Under the pieces are notes generated by a model. It made no database searches, was not told the origin of the DNA, and saw only the letters and a list, made by a program, of their open reading frames with translations. The position numbers were made by a program, and so were the translations under genes. A DNA stretch of 64,000 nucleotides from Bacillota bacterium. GTDB taxonomy: Bacteria; Bacillota; Clostridia; Lachnospirales; Anaerotignaceae. Location of the stretch: assembly GCA_019422105.1 (NCBI GenBank), contig JAHZDZ010000002.1, positions 190,585 through 254,584 on the forward strand, given 5' to 3'. The number at the start of each line of letters is the position of its first letter. The stretch's first letter is position 1. Below are positions 26,000 to 34,183 of this stretch, one piece after another.

Positions 26000-26695
26000 A
26001 TGAAAAAATTAGGTCTTTTGGGTGGTATGGGACCGGAATCCACAATATCCTACTATCATGATATTGTATACGGAGTACAAAAAAGAGTAGGATATGATAT
26101 GTTTCCTGAGCTTACCATAGAGAGCATTGATCTGTATAAATGGGTAAAGCTTTGTGAGGAGAAGAAGTATGACCTTTTGACGCAGTATACCTTGGAGGCA
26201 GTCAATAAGGTAGCGTACTGCGGTGCGGATTTTGCTGTTTTGTCTGCCAATACAGCACATATTATTTTTGATGAGCTCAGCGAGAAAAGTCCAATTCCGC
26301 TTATCAGCATTGTGGAGGCCACCTGTGCAGAGGCAAAAAAGCAGGGCTTTACAAAAATCGGACTGATGGGCACGGGCTTTACCATGGAAAATGATTTTTT
26401 TAAAAAGCCTTTTGTTAAAAGCGGCATTGATGTGTTTATTCCGGATAAGAACGATATTGAATATATCCATGGCAAGATATACAGTGAGTTGGTATATGAA
26501 ATAGTCAAGCCGGAGACACAAAAAGAGTTCATAAGGATAGCAGAAAAAATGAAAAAGGATTACGGCATCCAGGCTCTGGTATTGGGATGCACTGAGCTTC
26601 CCATGGTATTTCAGGAAGCGGCGGTTTCTGTACCCTATCTGGATACAGTGCAAATCCATGTGAATACAATTATAGAGGAGATTTTAAAGGATTGA
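26000..26695 (+). CDS. Asp/Glu racemase family protein with one catalytic Cys missing
   Basis: A 231-residue protein starting at ATG 26000 (AAAGGGGGA). It opens MKKLGLLGGMGPEST, the typical Asp/Glu racemase start. The first catalytic site, usually CNT or TNT, reads SANTAH here, with Ala at the residue that acts as the first base. The second site keeps Cys in LGCTELP near residue 197. One-cysteine members may prefer one direction or act on other amino acids. It closes the XRE-cupin / trans-sulfuration / BrnQ operon and may prepare a D- or L-amino acid for breakdown. Confidence 0.85.
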   Translation: MKKLGLLGGMGPESTISYYHDIVYGVQKRVGYDMFPELTIESIDLYKWVKLCEEKKYDLLTQYTLEAVNKVAYCGADFAVLSANTAHIIFDELSEKSPIPLISIVEATCAEAKKQGFTKIGLMGTGFTMENDFFKKPFVKSGIDVFIPDKNDIEYIHGKIYSELVYEIVKPETQKEFIRIAEKMKKDYGIQALVLGCTELPMVFQEAAVSVPYLDTVQIHVNTIIEEILKD

Positions 26696-26742
26696 GAAAG
26701 GAATGTAATAGCTCCAGCTCGGGGCTATGGAGAAGAAGATTT

Positions 26743-26773
26743 GAAAAACAGCGCGAAAGCGCTGTTTTTTTGT
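26743..26773 (+). terminator. Terminator of the amino-acid operon
   Basis: AAAAACAGCGC / GCGCTGTTTTTTT with a GAAA tetraloop. Confidence 0.9.
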
Positions 26774-26846
26774 GTAATGACAAAAAAGCGAATGAAGGCT
26801 ATTTCTCTGTCATTAATAATGTTTCTTTTCCCAGGTGATGTAAAAA

Positions 26847-26875
26847 TTGACGGAAAAGGCGGAATAAAGTATGAT
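26847..26875 (+). promoter_or_regulatory. Promoter of nth
   Basis: TTGACG (26847-26852), 17-base spacer, TATGAT (26870-26875), 69 bases before the start codon. Confidence 0.65.
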
Positions 26876-26944
26876 ATACTTACATTGCTTATTAAATATG
26901 AAAAACAGATTTATAGATAATTTTCTGCCGAAGGGGTGTTATTT

Positions 26945-27592
26945 ATGTCGAAGGAAGAACTGGCGCTGCTGATTGTGGAGCGGTTTAAAGAGGAGTATCC
27001 CGATGTTGGCTGTACACTGGATTATGACCAGGCGTGGAAGCTTTTGGTAAGCGTCCGTCTGGCGGCTCAGTGTACGGATGCCAGAGTCAATGTTGTGGTA
27101 CAGGATTTATATGCAAAATATCCTGATGTGGAAGCTTTAGCGGCGGCAGACGTGGAGGATATAGAAAAAATTGTGAAGCCCTGTGGGCTGGGACACAGCA
27201 AGGCCAGAGATATCAGCGCCTGTATGAAGGTACTGCGGGATCAGTACGGCGGAAGTATACCGGAGGACTTTGATTCTTTGCTGAAACTGCCGGGAGTGGG
27301 ACGGAAAAGCGCAAACCTTATTATGGGGGATGTATTTGGAAAGCCCGCTATTGTGACGGATACCCATTGCATCCGACTGGTAAACCGCATGGGGCTGGTG
27401 GATGGCATTAAGGAGCCTAAAAAGGTGGAGATGGCGCTGTGGAAGCTGATACCGCCGGAGGAGGGCAGCGATTTCTGCCACAGGCTGGTGTTTCATGGCA
27501 GGGATGTCTGTACAGCAAGGACAAAGCCGCACTGTGATAAGTGCTGTATCGCGGATGTGTGCGGTAAGGTTGGAGTGAATGAAGTGATGTAA
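26945..27592 (+). CDS. nth: Endonuclease III (DNA glycosylase/AP lyase)
   Basis: A 215-residue protein; ATG 26945 with GAAGGGG upstream is preferred to an overlapping GTG. The HhH motif LPGVGRKSANLIMG (about 116-129) carries the catalytic Lys, and VTDTHCIRLVNRMG supplies the catalytic Asp. The C-terminal [4Fe-4S] motif reads CTARTKPHCDKCCIADVC. The spacing between its first two cysteines is seven, against six in E. coli. It removes oxidised pyrimidines and nicks the abasic site. It is monocistronic. Confidence 0.94.
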   Translation: MSKEELALLIVERFKEEYPDVGCTLDYDQAWKLLVSVRLAAQCTDARVNVVVQDLYAKYPDVEALAAADVEDIEKIVKPCGLGHSKARDISACMKVLRDQYGGSIPEDFDSLLKLPGVGRKSANLIMGDVFGKPAIVTDTHCIRLVNRMGLVDGIKEPKKVEMALWKLIPPEEGSDFCHRLVFHGRDVCTARTKPHCDKCCIADVCGKVGVNEVM

Positions 27593-27622
27593 AGAAAATT
27601 TAATAAAATTGTTATGTGAGAG

Positions 27623-27654
27623 GAAAGATGTAGGAATTCTTACATCTTTTTTTG
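27623..27654 (+). terminator. Terminator of nth
   Basis: AAGATGTAGG pairs with CTTACATCTT around a short AATT loop (one G-T pair), followed by a T-run. Confidence 0.8.
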
Positions 27655-27889
27655 CTTGTAAAAAATGAGATAAAAAAGATGAATGAATCAGAATTCCAAA
27701 TGAACTTTTAAAAGTGCTGTAAAAAGGTGTTATATTATGCCTAATTTATCCAACATATTCACAAAATACAATACCGCCAGAAATTTGTCTTGAATTAAGA
27801 ATAAAAAACATTTAAACTGAAAGCAATACAAAAAATTACAACTTAATGTTGACTGTTATAGACAAATATAGTTTGGCTGAATATTTGCA

Positions 27890-27918
27890 TTGCGTTTATT
27901 GTTGATATGAAGTATAAT
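27890..27918 (+). promoter_or_regulatory. Promoter of the XRE/winged-helix pair
   Basis: TTGCGT (27890-27895), 17-base spacer, TATAAT (27913-27918). The AT-rich spacer from 27655 to here holds no recognised gene. Confidence 0.6.
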
Positions 27919-27974
27919 AAAAAAAGAGGATTTTATGAATGATATTTATAATGTGTCGAGAGGTGGGAGTGCTG

Positions 27975-28208
27975 ATGATGAATGAATCTTGGAATGAAAA
28001 GGCGTTTGGTAGAAGGCTAAAGGGGATTATTAAAAAAAAGAGGTTTACACAGGAAAAATTTGCTGAAGAGCTGGGAATCAGCGTAAGTACCTTAAAAAAT
28101 TATTTCAGTGGCAAAAGCAGTCCTTCTTTAGAGTGTCTGAGAAAGATGAAGAAACTATTGAATTTAAAGAGTATTGACGATTTGTTTACAGAAAGGGGGG
28201 ATGATTGA
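27975..28208 (+). CDS. Small XRE-family HTH protein, 77 aa
   Basis: ATG 27975 (a second ATG follows directly) with GAGGTGGGA six bases upstream. Almost the whole protein is one XRE helix-turn-helix: FGRRLKGIIKKKRFTQEKFA, ELGISVSTLKNYFSGKSSPSL, LLNLKSIDDLF. It binds DNA, probably as a dimer. Its stop overlaps the next start (TGATG), so the two proteins form a pair of regulators or regulator plus partner. Confidence 0.85.
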   Translation: MMNESWNEKAFGRRLKGIIKKKRFTQEKFAEELGISVSTLKNYFSGKSSPSLECLRKMKKLLNLKSIDDLFTERGDD

Positions 28209-28702
28209 TGGGCAATAAAATCAGCGACACACAAAAAATTAAAGCATTTTTATTTGAACTTTTACAGGATGGAAATACTCACTCAACAAAGGAGATTAAG
28301 GATAAAATACTTGAAGCGGGAATTGTGGAGGAGTCTAAAAAAAATAATATATACGCGTCGTTATATCACATTCAGAAATCTGCGGCGGGCAAAGCAATTG
28401 GCAGATTGCAGGATGGTTCTTATTATTTAATATCGCTGAATGAACCCGATGAAAACATGAAAATCGACATTCATGCAGAAAGCGGGGAGGAACGGCCGGT
28501 TGATGATACTATAACGGAAGATAAAAATAAAATTTATATGACTTATGATAGTATCATTCGGAGATTGAGAGCGTTGTCAGATGAAATAGAGGAGCAGTTA
28601 AAGGGGCCCAGCTATGATATGAGTGAACAGGAATTTGTTCAGTATAAAAGAATTTATAAGCTGAACAAAGATATTCATAAAATATTGAATAATACGAAAT
28701 AA
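28208..28702 (+). CDS. Winged-helix-like hypothetical protein, 164 aa
   Basis: It starts inside the stop of the XRE gene, behind AAAGGGGGGAT. The first 75 residues look like a winged helix (KIKAFLFELLQDGNTHSTKEI, NIYASLYHIQKS, AIGRLQDGSYYLI). The C-terminal part is a charged helical segment (RRLRALSDEIEEQLKGPSYD, FVQYKRIYKLNKDIHKIL). No known family is recognised. The coupled XRE gene suggests a two-protein DNA-binding unit. Confidence 0.7.
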   Translation: MGNKISDTQKIKAFLFELLQDGNTHSTKEIKDKILEAGIVEESKKNNIYASLYHIQKSAAGKAIGRLQDGSYYLISLNEPDENMKIDIHAESGEERPVDDTITEDKNKIYMTYDSIIRRLRALSDEIEEQLKGPSYDMSEQEFVQYKRIYKLNKDIHKILNNTK

Positions 28703-28799
28703 AACGATGAATGCTATTTATTAGCAATATGAAAAACGTAGCATGAAACGCTTACAGATATATAAGTAGAACAGCATTCTGTATGGGGGCTTGGAACAA

Positions 28800-28854
28800 G
28801 GAAAAAGGAAGGATGGAAAATCGTGAAAATCGCGATATTTCCTCCTTCCTTTAC
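28800..28854 (-). terminator. Terminator of the ABC exporter operon
   Basis: AAGGAAGGA pairs with TCCTTCCTT across an inner imperfect stem; the T-run is on the minus strand. The remaining bases from 28703 to 28958 contain no recognised gene. Confidence 0.6.
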
Positions 28855-28958
28855 TGTTTGGCTGCTCAAATTTAACTCTGCTTTTGCTTTGTTGGCAGAA
28901 GGGTTCTTTCAGGGCAGTTCGCTTGTTAGGTATGTTTGATTCCTGAGGTACTCACATG

Positions 28959-29714
28959 TTACAGGCTGGTTTCTTTAATCAGCCGGTTAAGAGCCCATAA
29001 AAAGCTGACAGCACACATGAATAGCAGAAGAAATGCGGTGAATATCACTGTTATTTTTGGCGCGCTGCCCTGCAAAAGAAGGGCGCGGAGTGTGTTGATA
29101 ACATGCGTAAAGGGATTAAGTCTGACGGCCAGACTCAAGGCGCCGCTTAGATTTTCGGAAGGAAAAAGGGCGGAGCTGAGGAAAAATACTGGCAGTACAA
29201 TGGCATTCATGACAGTTTCGTATAAAACCTCATTGGGCAGTGTAAGGCTGATTCCATAGCACAGCCCGGACATGAAAAATGCGGCAAGGAATATCAGAAG
29301 TGCCGTGAGAAAAAGGGTTTCCGGTGCCGCTGCTATTTTTACAGAGTAAAAGAGACTGATAAAACAAAGTATGCCAACTTCCAAAAAGGTGCAGAGCACA
29401 GCCTCCAAAAGCTGTCCGAGAACAATAGCACTGCGACTTACAGGCGCTATCAGAACGCGGTAAAAGCTTCCGTCGGCTTTCATCAGATAATTCATGATAC
29501 CGCTGCTGCTGCAGGCGCCAAAGCTTACCAATATCATAAGTCCCGGCAGAATAAAGGCGGTATAGTTTTCCATCCCCCTATCCTGCATAGTACCATTTGC
29601 TACGGCACTGTATAATACAAGCCATAGTAAAGGCTGCAATATTGTTATGACAACTGTAAAAAGGTTATGAAAACGCCACTTCATATTCCTCCATAAAATT
29701 GGGAGTATATTCAT
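28959..29714 (-). CDS. ABC-2 type transporter permease
   Basis: A 251-residue membrane protein with six hydrophobic segments and the ABC-2 layout of DrrB-like drug exporters (FTVVITILQPLLWLVLYSAV, FILPGLMILVSFGACSSSGI, NAIVLPVFFLSSALFPSENL, RLNPFTHVINTLRALLLQG). The start overlaps the ATPase stop (ATGA). It forms the membrane part of an exporter with the upstream ATPase. Confidence 0.9.
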   Translation of the reverse strand: MNILPILWRNMKWRFHNLFTVVITILQPLLWLVLYSAVANGTMQDRGMENYTAFILPGLMILVSFGACSSSGIMNYLMKADGSFYRVLIAPVSRSAIVLGQLLEAVLCTFLEVGILCFISLFYSVKIAAAPETLFLTALLIFLAAFFMSGLCYGISLTLPNEVLYETVMNAIVLPVFFLSSALFPSENLSGALSLAVRLNPFTHVINTLRALLLQGSAPKITVIFTAFLLLFMCAVSFLWALNRLIKETSL

Positions 29715-30658
29715 ATGGATTTCCCCCTTTCTTCTGTGAGCCTCAGGAAAACATCCTCTAAGGACGGCTGTGTGATTTCTATGCCTGTAAAGGGAATGCC
29801 TTTTTCCATCAGAAAGCGTATTGTTTTCTGTAAAATGTCATTATGATTCTGGGTATCTGTAAGGAGGGATGCTCCTTTTTGCTGAATATTGGCAAATCCA
29901 AGAGAGGCGGCGATTTCAGGAGCCGTCTGCTGTGCCGTTTCCTTTTCTGTAAACGCAATGCGGAGTATATTTTTATGCAGGATTTCTCTGAGGGCCTGAG
30001 GCGACTCCTGTAAAATTTCTCTGCCTTCCTTTATAATGCAGATAGAATCACTCAGCATTTCTGCTTCTTCCAGATAATGAGTTGTCAAGAAAACAGTCGT
30101 CCCGAAATCCTCCCGTATTTTTTTCATCATATCCCACATGAGTTTCCTGGAGACAATATCCATAGCTACAGTTGGTTCGTCTAAAAATAAGATTTTAGGA
30201 TTCGACATCATGTTGAGAGCGATATCGAGCCGTCTTTTTACACCGCCTGAATAGGAGGAGACGGGATAGTGAAGATAGCGCTCCAGACCGAAGCAGGAGA
30301 TGAGAGTATCCATGCGCTCTTTTGCTTTCTCAGAGGGGATTTTATATAGCTTGCTTTGAAACAGCATGTTTTCCTTCAGGGAAAGATGGGAGTCAATGGA
30401 GGTGCGCTGCGCGACGCAGGCGATTTCCCTGCGGATGGAAGCGGCGTCTTCCACTAGATTTTTTCCGAGTAGTTTGGCTGTGCCGCTGTCCGGACATAGA
30501 AAAGTCGTAAGTATTTGAATAAGAGTTGATTTTCCGGCCCCGTTTGGACCTAACAGTGAAAATATCTGGCCCGCCTCAACAGAAAGAGACAGGCCCTTTA
30601 ACGCCTGTACGCCGTTTTTGTACTTTTTGGTTAAGGCTTTAGCCTCAATTGCTCTCAT
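29711..30658 (-). CDS. ABC transporter ATP-binding protein, DrrA/CcmA type
   Basis: A 315-residue ATPase with Walker A GPNGAGKST (about 37-45), a Q-loop in CVAQRTSID, signature SSYSGGVKRRLDIALN (about 137-152), Walker B ILFLDEPTVAMD and the switch His in TTHYLEEAEML. The C-terminal extension of about 100 residues is typical of drug-resistance ATPases. Together with the downstream permease it would export a lipophilic compound. AAAGGAG precedes the ATG. Confidence 0.93.
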   Translation of the reverse strand: MRAIEAKALTKKYKNGVQALKGLSLSVEAGQIFSLLGPNGAGKSTLIQILTTFLCPDSGTAKLLGKNLVEDAASIRREIACVAQRTSIDSHLSLKENMLFQSKLYKIPSEKAKERMDTLISCFGLERYLHYPVSSYSGGVKRRLDIALNMMSNPKILFLDEPTVAMDIVSRKLMWDMMKKIREDFGTTVFLTTHYLEEAEMLSDSICIIKEGREILQESPQALREILHKNILRIAFTEKETAQQTAPEIAASLGFANIQQKGASLLTDTQNHNDILQKTIRFLMEKGIPFTGIEITQPSLEDVFLRLTEERGKSI

Positions 30659-30662
30659 GCGG

Positions 30663-31115
30663 TCACTCCTTTATGGGAAATATAATTTCAGTGATATAGG
30701 CATTGGGGTTGCCCTTTAAAAACATGCCCGGCCCTTTGATAAACACTTCTCGGAAAGGCGGCACCAATGAAATGCAGTGTTCCAGTGCATAGGCATCAAT
30801 TGCCTCGTAGGCTTTGTATAATGTGTCATAGGGGCCGATATGAGCAGTGCAAATCGCCTTGACAGGCGGGAATTCCTGTACAGAAACATTTTGTCCGCCG
30901 GGATTTTCCGCTGTGGGAACACAAAGTTCCATATCACCTGTTTTTGTCTGTGCGTCCATTGCAAGATAATTGAAAAAGGGAGCGCCGTTTGTTTTTCCGC
31001 GTATTGATTTGAAAACAGTGGGGAAAATTCTGTTTGCCTCCAAAATCGGCCCGCTGTAGCGCACAAAGGCGGCGCGAATCCCTTCTATTTCTCTTATTTC
31101 TATTTTGTATTCCAT
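30663..31115 (-). CDS. GyrI-like / AraC effector-binding domain protein
   Basis: A 150-residue stand-alone SHV-fold ligand-binding protein, with ATG 31115 behind AAAGGAGGAGAAAAC. Features are YKIEIREIEGIRAAFVRYSG, PTVFKSIRGK, VPTAENPGGQNVSVQEFPPV and the HIGPYDTLYKAYEAIDAY segment typical of GyrI-like domains, including the conserved Glu in TEIIFPIKE. These domains bind drugs or other amphipathic cations. It overlaps the end of the AraC-type gene by 16 bases and precedes the ABC exporter, which suggests sequestration or co-sensing of the exported compound. Confidence 0.88.
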   Translation of the reverse strand: MEYKIEIREIEGIRAAFVRYSGPILEANRIFPTVFKSIRGKTNGAPFFNYLAMDAQTKTGDMELCVPTAENPGGQNVSVQEFPPVKAICTAHIGPYDTLYKAYEAIDAYALEHCISLVPPFREVFIKGPGMFLKGNPNAYITEIIFPIKE

Positions 31116-31987
31116 GTTTTCTCCTCCTTTTCTTTTTTCACTGCTATCCACACTTCTGTGTGCCCGATGCGGGAAGGGTTGTCTGAAAACGGGTAAACCT
31201 CTAAATCCGGCAGTTCAGCATAGGTATAACCGGAAAAGGGAAGCCATTCCGTAAGAAAGCGTTTAAAAACAGACTGAACGGACATTTGGAAGGAACCCTC
31301 ATTTTCAAATACGGCCCAAGCTGCGGCGGGGATAGAGCAGGCGAGCATACCCTCGGGCACTTCCCGATCTGTAGAGACACCGATATAATAAAAGATTTCT
31401 CCCGGTTTTTCATAAACGGTTAAACCTAAAATACCGCAGGGCTTTTGATTTGATAAGCTGCAGATACGGCTGTATATGTCACTTTGTAATATCTGTGCCC
31501 AAAAAGTGGGTACTGTTTTGTGAGTTTCCTCCATTTTTTCTGTAATAGGGATGCGGACGCCAACGATTTGCATTGGTTCCTTTTCTTCTATTCGGTATGT
31601 CATGGGCTCTTCTCCGCTTACGCTGATTTTAAATCGGAGGGGAGGATAGGCGTTCAGCCTGCACCCCTGTTTTCTGGCAGCTATGGGAGGTAAGCCGTGT
31701 ACGCTTTGAAAAGCGCGGTTAAAGGCGGTGGGAGAGGCATAGCCAAATTTTAAGGCGATGTCCAAAACCTTGCTGTCAGTGGACTGCAGCAAAAAGGCTG
31801 CCTGGGTCATTTTGCGCCGGCGCACGTAATCGGACAGGGAAATGCCAGCCGCGTAGGAAAACATACGTCCAAAATAGTAGGGAGAACAGCACGCAATACG
31901 GGCGGCTTCTTCGTAGGAAATTTCTCCGTCCAGATTATTTTCTATATACGCAATGGCACTGCTCAGCCGTTTTAACCATTCCATCAT
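31100..31987 (-). CDS. AraC-family regulator with GyrI-like effector domain (Rob/BmrR-like logic)
   Basis: A 295-residue protein. The N-terminal AraC DNA-binding region (1-110) has two HTHs: ISYEEAARIACCSPYYFGRMF and VLDIALKFGYASPTAFNRAF. The C-terminal part (about 125-285) is a GyrI-like ligand-binding domain (MQIVGVRIPITEK, ACSIPAAAWAVFENEG, WLPFSGYTYAELPDLEVYP). It would bind a drug-like ligand and switch on the downstream GyrI-like and ABC exporter genes. AGGGAGGAATC lies before the ATG pair. Confidence 0.92.
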   Translation of the reverse strand: MMEWLKRLSSAIAYIENNLDGEISYEEAARIACCSPYYFGRMFSYAAGISLSDYVRRRKMTQAAFLLQSTDSKVLDIALKFGYASPTAFNRAFQSVHGLPPIAARKQGCRLNAYPPLRFKISVSGEEPMTYRIEEKEPMQIVGVRIPITEKMEETHKTVPTFWAQILQSDIYSRICSLSNQKPCGILGLTVYEKPGEIFYYIGVSTDREVPEGMLACSIPAAAWAVFENEGSFQMSVQSVFKRFLTEWLPFSGYTYAELPDLEVYPFSDNPSRIGHTEVWIAVKKEKEEKTWNTK

Positions 31988-32160
31988 GATTCCTCCCTGT
32001 TTAAAGCATAGTGTAATTATTTTTTGAAATCCTCTCTTTTTTTGCTCTCTTTTGTAAAGACTACTGTAATATAAATTTTAGCGCAAGGGAGAATTTTGGA
32101 AAGAAGGAAGAGAAAAGGAACAATAAAAAAGGGATATATCATAAAGATATATCCCCCCCA
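31988..32160. other. Spacer with hairpin before repeat B
   Basis: GGGATATATC / GATATATCCCC forms a stem at 32133-32158 just before the dispersed repeat. No gene is credible here. Confidence 0.4.
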
Positions 32161-32343
32161 AAAAAAAGTCCTTTTAGAGTTAGGCAGAAAGAGATTCATT
32201 CCAGCAGCTTTTCGAAATCCATGAAAAGCCTTGAAACTCCCTCTTTTCCTCAGACAAACAAAGTTCGTTTTGCAGATTCCAGTCAGAAAACTCTTTGTTT
32301 TCTGAACCTTTCCGCGGTTCAAAAATAGGTTTATTGACAGTCT
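32161..32343 (+). repeat. Dispersed intergenic repeat, copy B (about 183 bp)
   Basis: The second copy of the element at 10075-10262, in the same orientation. It shares the long blocks CCAGCAGCTTTTCGAAA, CTTGAAACTCCCTCTTTTCC, CAGACAAACAAAGTT, TCTGAACCTTTCCGCGG and TTTATTGACAGTCTG. It is flanked by two related hairpins (GGATATATCATAAAGATATATCC before; GGGTATACCATAAAGATAATCCC after) that differ from those around copy A. A frame reading across it on the minus strand is not a gene. Confidence 0.8.
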
Positions 32344-32413
32344 GAAGGGTATACCATAAAGATAATCCCCTGGGTGGACAAAAAAATCAAATTGACGTAT
32401 CTAAGCAGACGTT

Positions 32414-32560
32414 TTACAGATGTTCTTTATCGTAATCATGTAAATATACGGCTTCTTTTATTCCGATATTTTTGAAAGCATGTTTTAGAAAAGTCAAAAA
32501 TGTCTTGCCCGAGCCGGCTGATGCCAGAGGCTCTGCATCCAAAAATAATCGAAGTACTGA
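32414..32560 (-). pseudogene. In-frame coding-like tail directly after the AGCS symporter stop (48 codons)
   Basis: The minus strand continues open, in the same frame as the AGCS gene, for 48 codons after its TAA. It reads like protein (LFLDAEPLASAGSGKTFLTF, then KHAFKNIGIKEAVYLHDYD). There is no start codon with a ribosome-binding site. It may be the remnant of another gene's 3' end or of a longer symporter tail cut by a stop mutation. The family is not recognised. Confidence 0.35.
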
Positions 32561-33934
32561 TTAGAGCTGTATCGTTTTTTTGCTGTTTTCCCGTTTTCTG
32601 TAATCCTTGTGGATTCTTGCGACAACACCGCTTAACGCCAGTAAGCCGATAAGATTTGGAATTACCATCAATCCGTTAAACATATCGGACATATCCCAGA
32701 CCAGATTCACTTTCAGCTTTGAACCGACAATGACAAACAGAATAACCAGTACCGCATATATTTTTACCGCTTTTTTGCCGAATAAATATTTTACATTTAC
32801 CTCTCCGAAAAAATACCAGCCTATAATTGTAGAAAAAGCAAAAAACAGCATACATACAGCAATAAAAATATTTCCAAAGGAGCCGAATACGGAATTGAAG
32901 GCTGTCTGCGCCAAAGGCGCGCCTGTCAGACCGCTTTCCAGGGCATTTGTCGATATAATGACCAATGCTGTCAGAGTCAATATAACAAAGGTGTCGATAA
33001 AAACGCCTATCATGGCAACAATTCCCTGGTCACAGGGATGCTCCACATTTGCCATTGCATGTGCGTGAGGGGTGGAACCCATACCGGCCTCATTGGAAAA
33101 CAGCCCTCTTGCCACGCCGTAGCGGATTGCCTCCCGTATTGTGATGCCTGCTACGCCGCCCGCCATTGCCTGGGGATGAAACGCCAGCACAAAGATCTCT
33201 TTGAAGGAGGTCAGTATCATAGCTCTGTTGACAAATAATATGGCCAGGCATCCTATAATATAGAAGAGAGCCATGATTGGTACAATTTTTTCAGTTACGG
33301 ATGCAATCCTTTTGGCGCCGCCGATAAAGATAAATGCGGCGGCGATGGCAACAAAAATCCCCACGATTACGGGTGGGATACCAAAAGCCGTATGGAAGGA
33401 ATCACCGATAGAATTGGACTGAACCATATTTCCCATGAAGCCAAGGGCCAAAATAATGGCTACAGAGAAAAATCCTGCCAAAAATTTCCCAAATTTTCCC
33501 TTAAAAGCCGCAGTAATGTAATATACAGGTCCGCCCGCTACCTCTCCGTTCGTTTTTATTCTGTACTCCTGTGCCAGTGTGGCTTCTGAAAAGATGGTCG
33601 CCATGCCGAAAAAGGCGCTCAGCCACATCCAGAAAATGGCGCCCGGGCCGCCGCTTGCAAGGGCCGTTGCGGCTCCGGCGATGTTTCCCGTACCGACCTG
33701 GGCGGCGACGGCGGTTGTCAGGGATTGAAAGGAGCTCATTCCGTTTTCTCCCGCTTTTTCCCCGTTAAATTTGATGTTTCCGAAAACCGCCTTCATACCT
33801 GCTCCAAATTTACGAACCTGTATAAAGTTCAGCCGGATAGTGAAGTAGACGCCTGTACCGCATAATAAGAACAACAACGCAAAGTTCCATAAAAAATTAT
33901 TGATAATGCCTACAACTTGTGATAAGAAATCCAA
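32561..33934 (-). CDS. Alanine/glycine:cation symporter (AGCS family)
   Basis: A 457-residue, roughly 11-helix Na+ symporter. The TTG at 33934 is preferred because AAGGGGTG lies six bases before it, while a GTG three codons earlier overlaps that site. Family blocks are AAQVGTGNIAGAATALASGGPGAIFWMW (as two adjoining motifs), FSEATLAQEYR, YGVARGLFSNEAGMGSTPHAHA and the STIIGWYFFGE segment. It imports alanine, glycine or serine-like amino acids with Na+. It is convergent to no other gene and lies next to the XRE-cupin gene of cluster 2. Confidence 0.92.
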   Translation of the reverse strand: MDFLSQVVGIINNFLWNFALLFLLCGTGVYFTIRLNFIQVRKFGAGMKAVFGNIKFNGEKAGENGMSSFQSLTTAVAAQVGTGNIAGAATALASGGPGAIFWMWLSAFFGMATIFSEATLAQEYRIKTNGEVAGGPVYYITAAFKGKFGKFLAGFFSVAIILALGFMGNMVQSNSIGDSFHTAFGIPPVIVGIFVAIAAAFIFIGGAKRIASVTEKIVPIMALFYIIGCLAILFVNRAMILTSFKEIFVLAFHPQAMAGGVAGITIREAIRYGVARGLFSNEAGMGSTPHAHAMANVEHPCDQGIVAMIGVFIDTFVILTLTALVIISTNALESGLTGAPLAQTAFNSVFGSFGNIFIAVCMLFFAFSTIIGWYFFGEVNVKYLFGKKAVKIYAVLVILFVIVGSKLKVNLVWDMSDMFNGLMVIPNLIGLLALSGVVARIHKDYRKRENSKKTIQL

Positions 33935-34142
33935 TGATAACACCCCTTCTGTTTATTCTTGTGGGAGAAACATTTGTGTGCGTGGGATGCACTGTGGAAG
34001 ATTATACCAAAATAAAGCAGGAGGGGCAACCGATTTTGAAATAACTGGTACTATTGACTGTAAAAATAAAACAGACGACTGAAATAGTGTCGGCTTATAA
34101 GAATTTACAGCTTTTAAGAGCCTGTTTATTGGTATAAGGGCA

Positions 34143-34183
34143 TAAAAAAGAGGATATATCATCTGATATATCCTCTTTTTTAT
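34143..34183. terminator. Terminator of the cluster 2 XRE-cupin gene
   Basis: AAAAAAGAGGATATATCA pairs with TGATATATCCTCTTTTTT around a two-base loop, reaching the stop codon. It can work in both directions. Confidence 0.85.

Noticed and set aside
32017..32322. 101-codon minus-strand frame across repeat B
   Set aside because: Same reason as for repeat A; it is disrupted in the other copy and has no ribosome-binding site.
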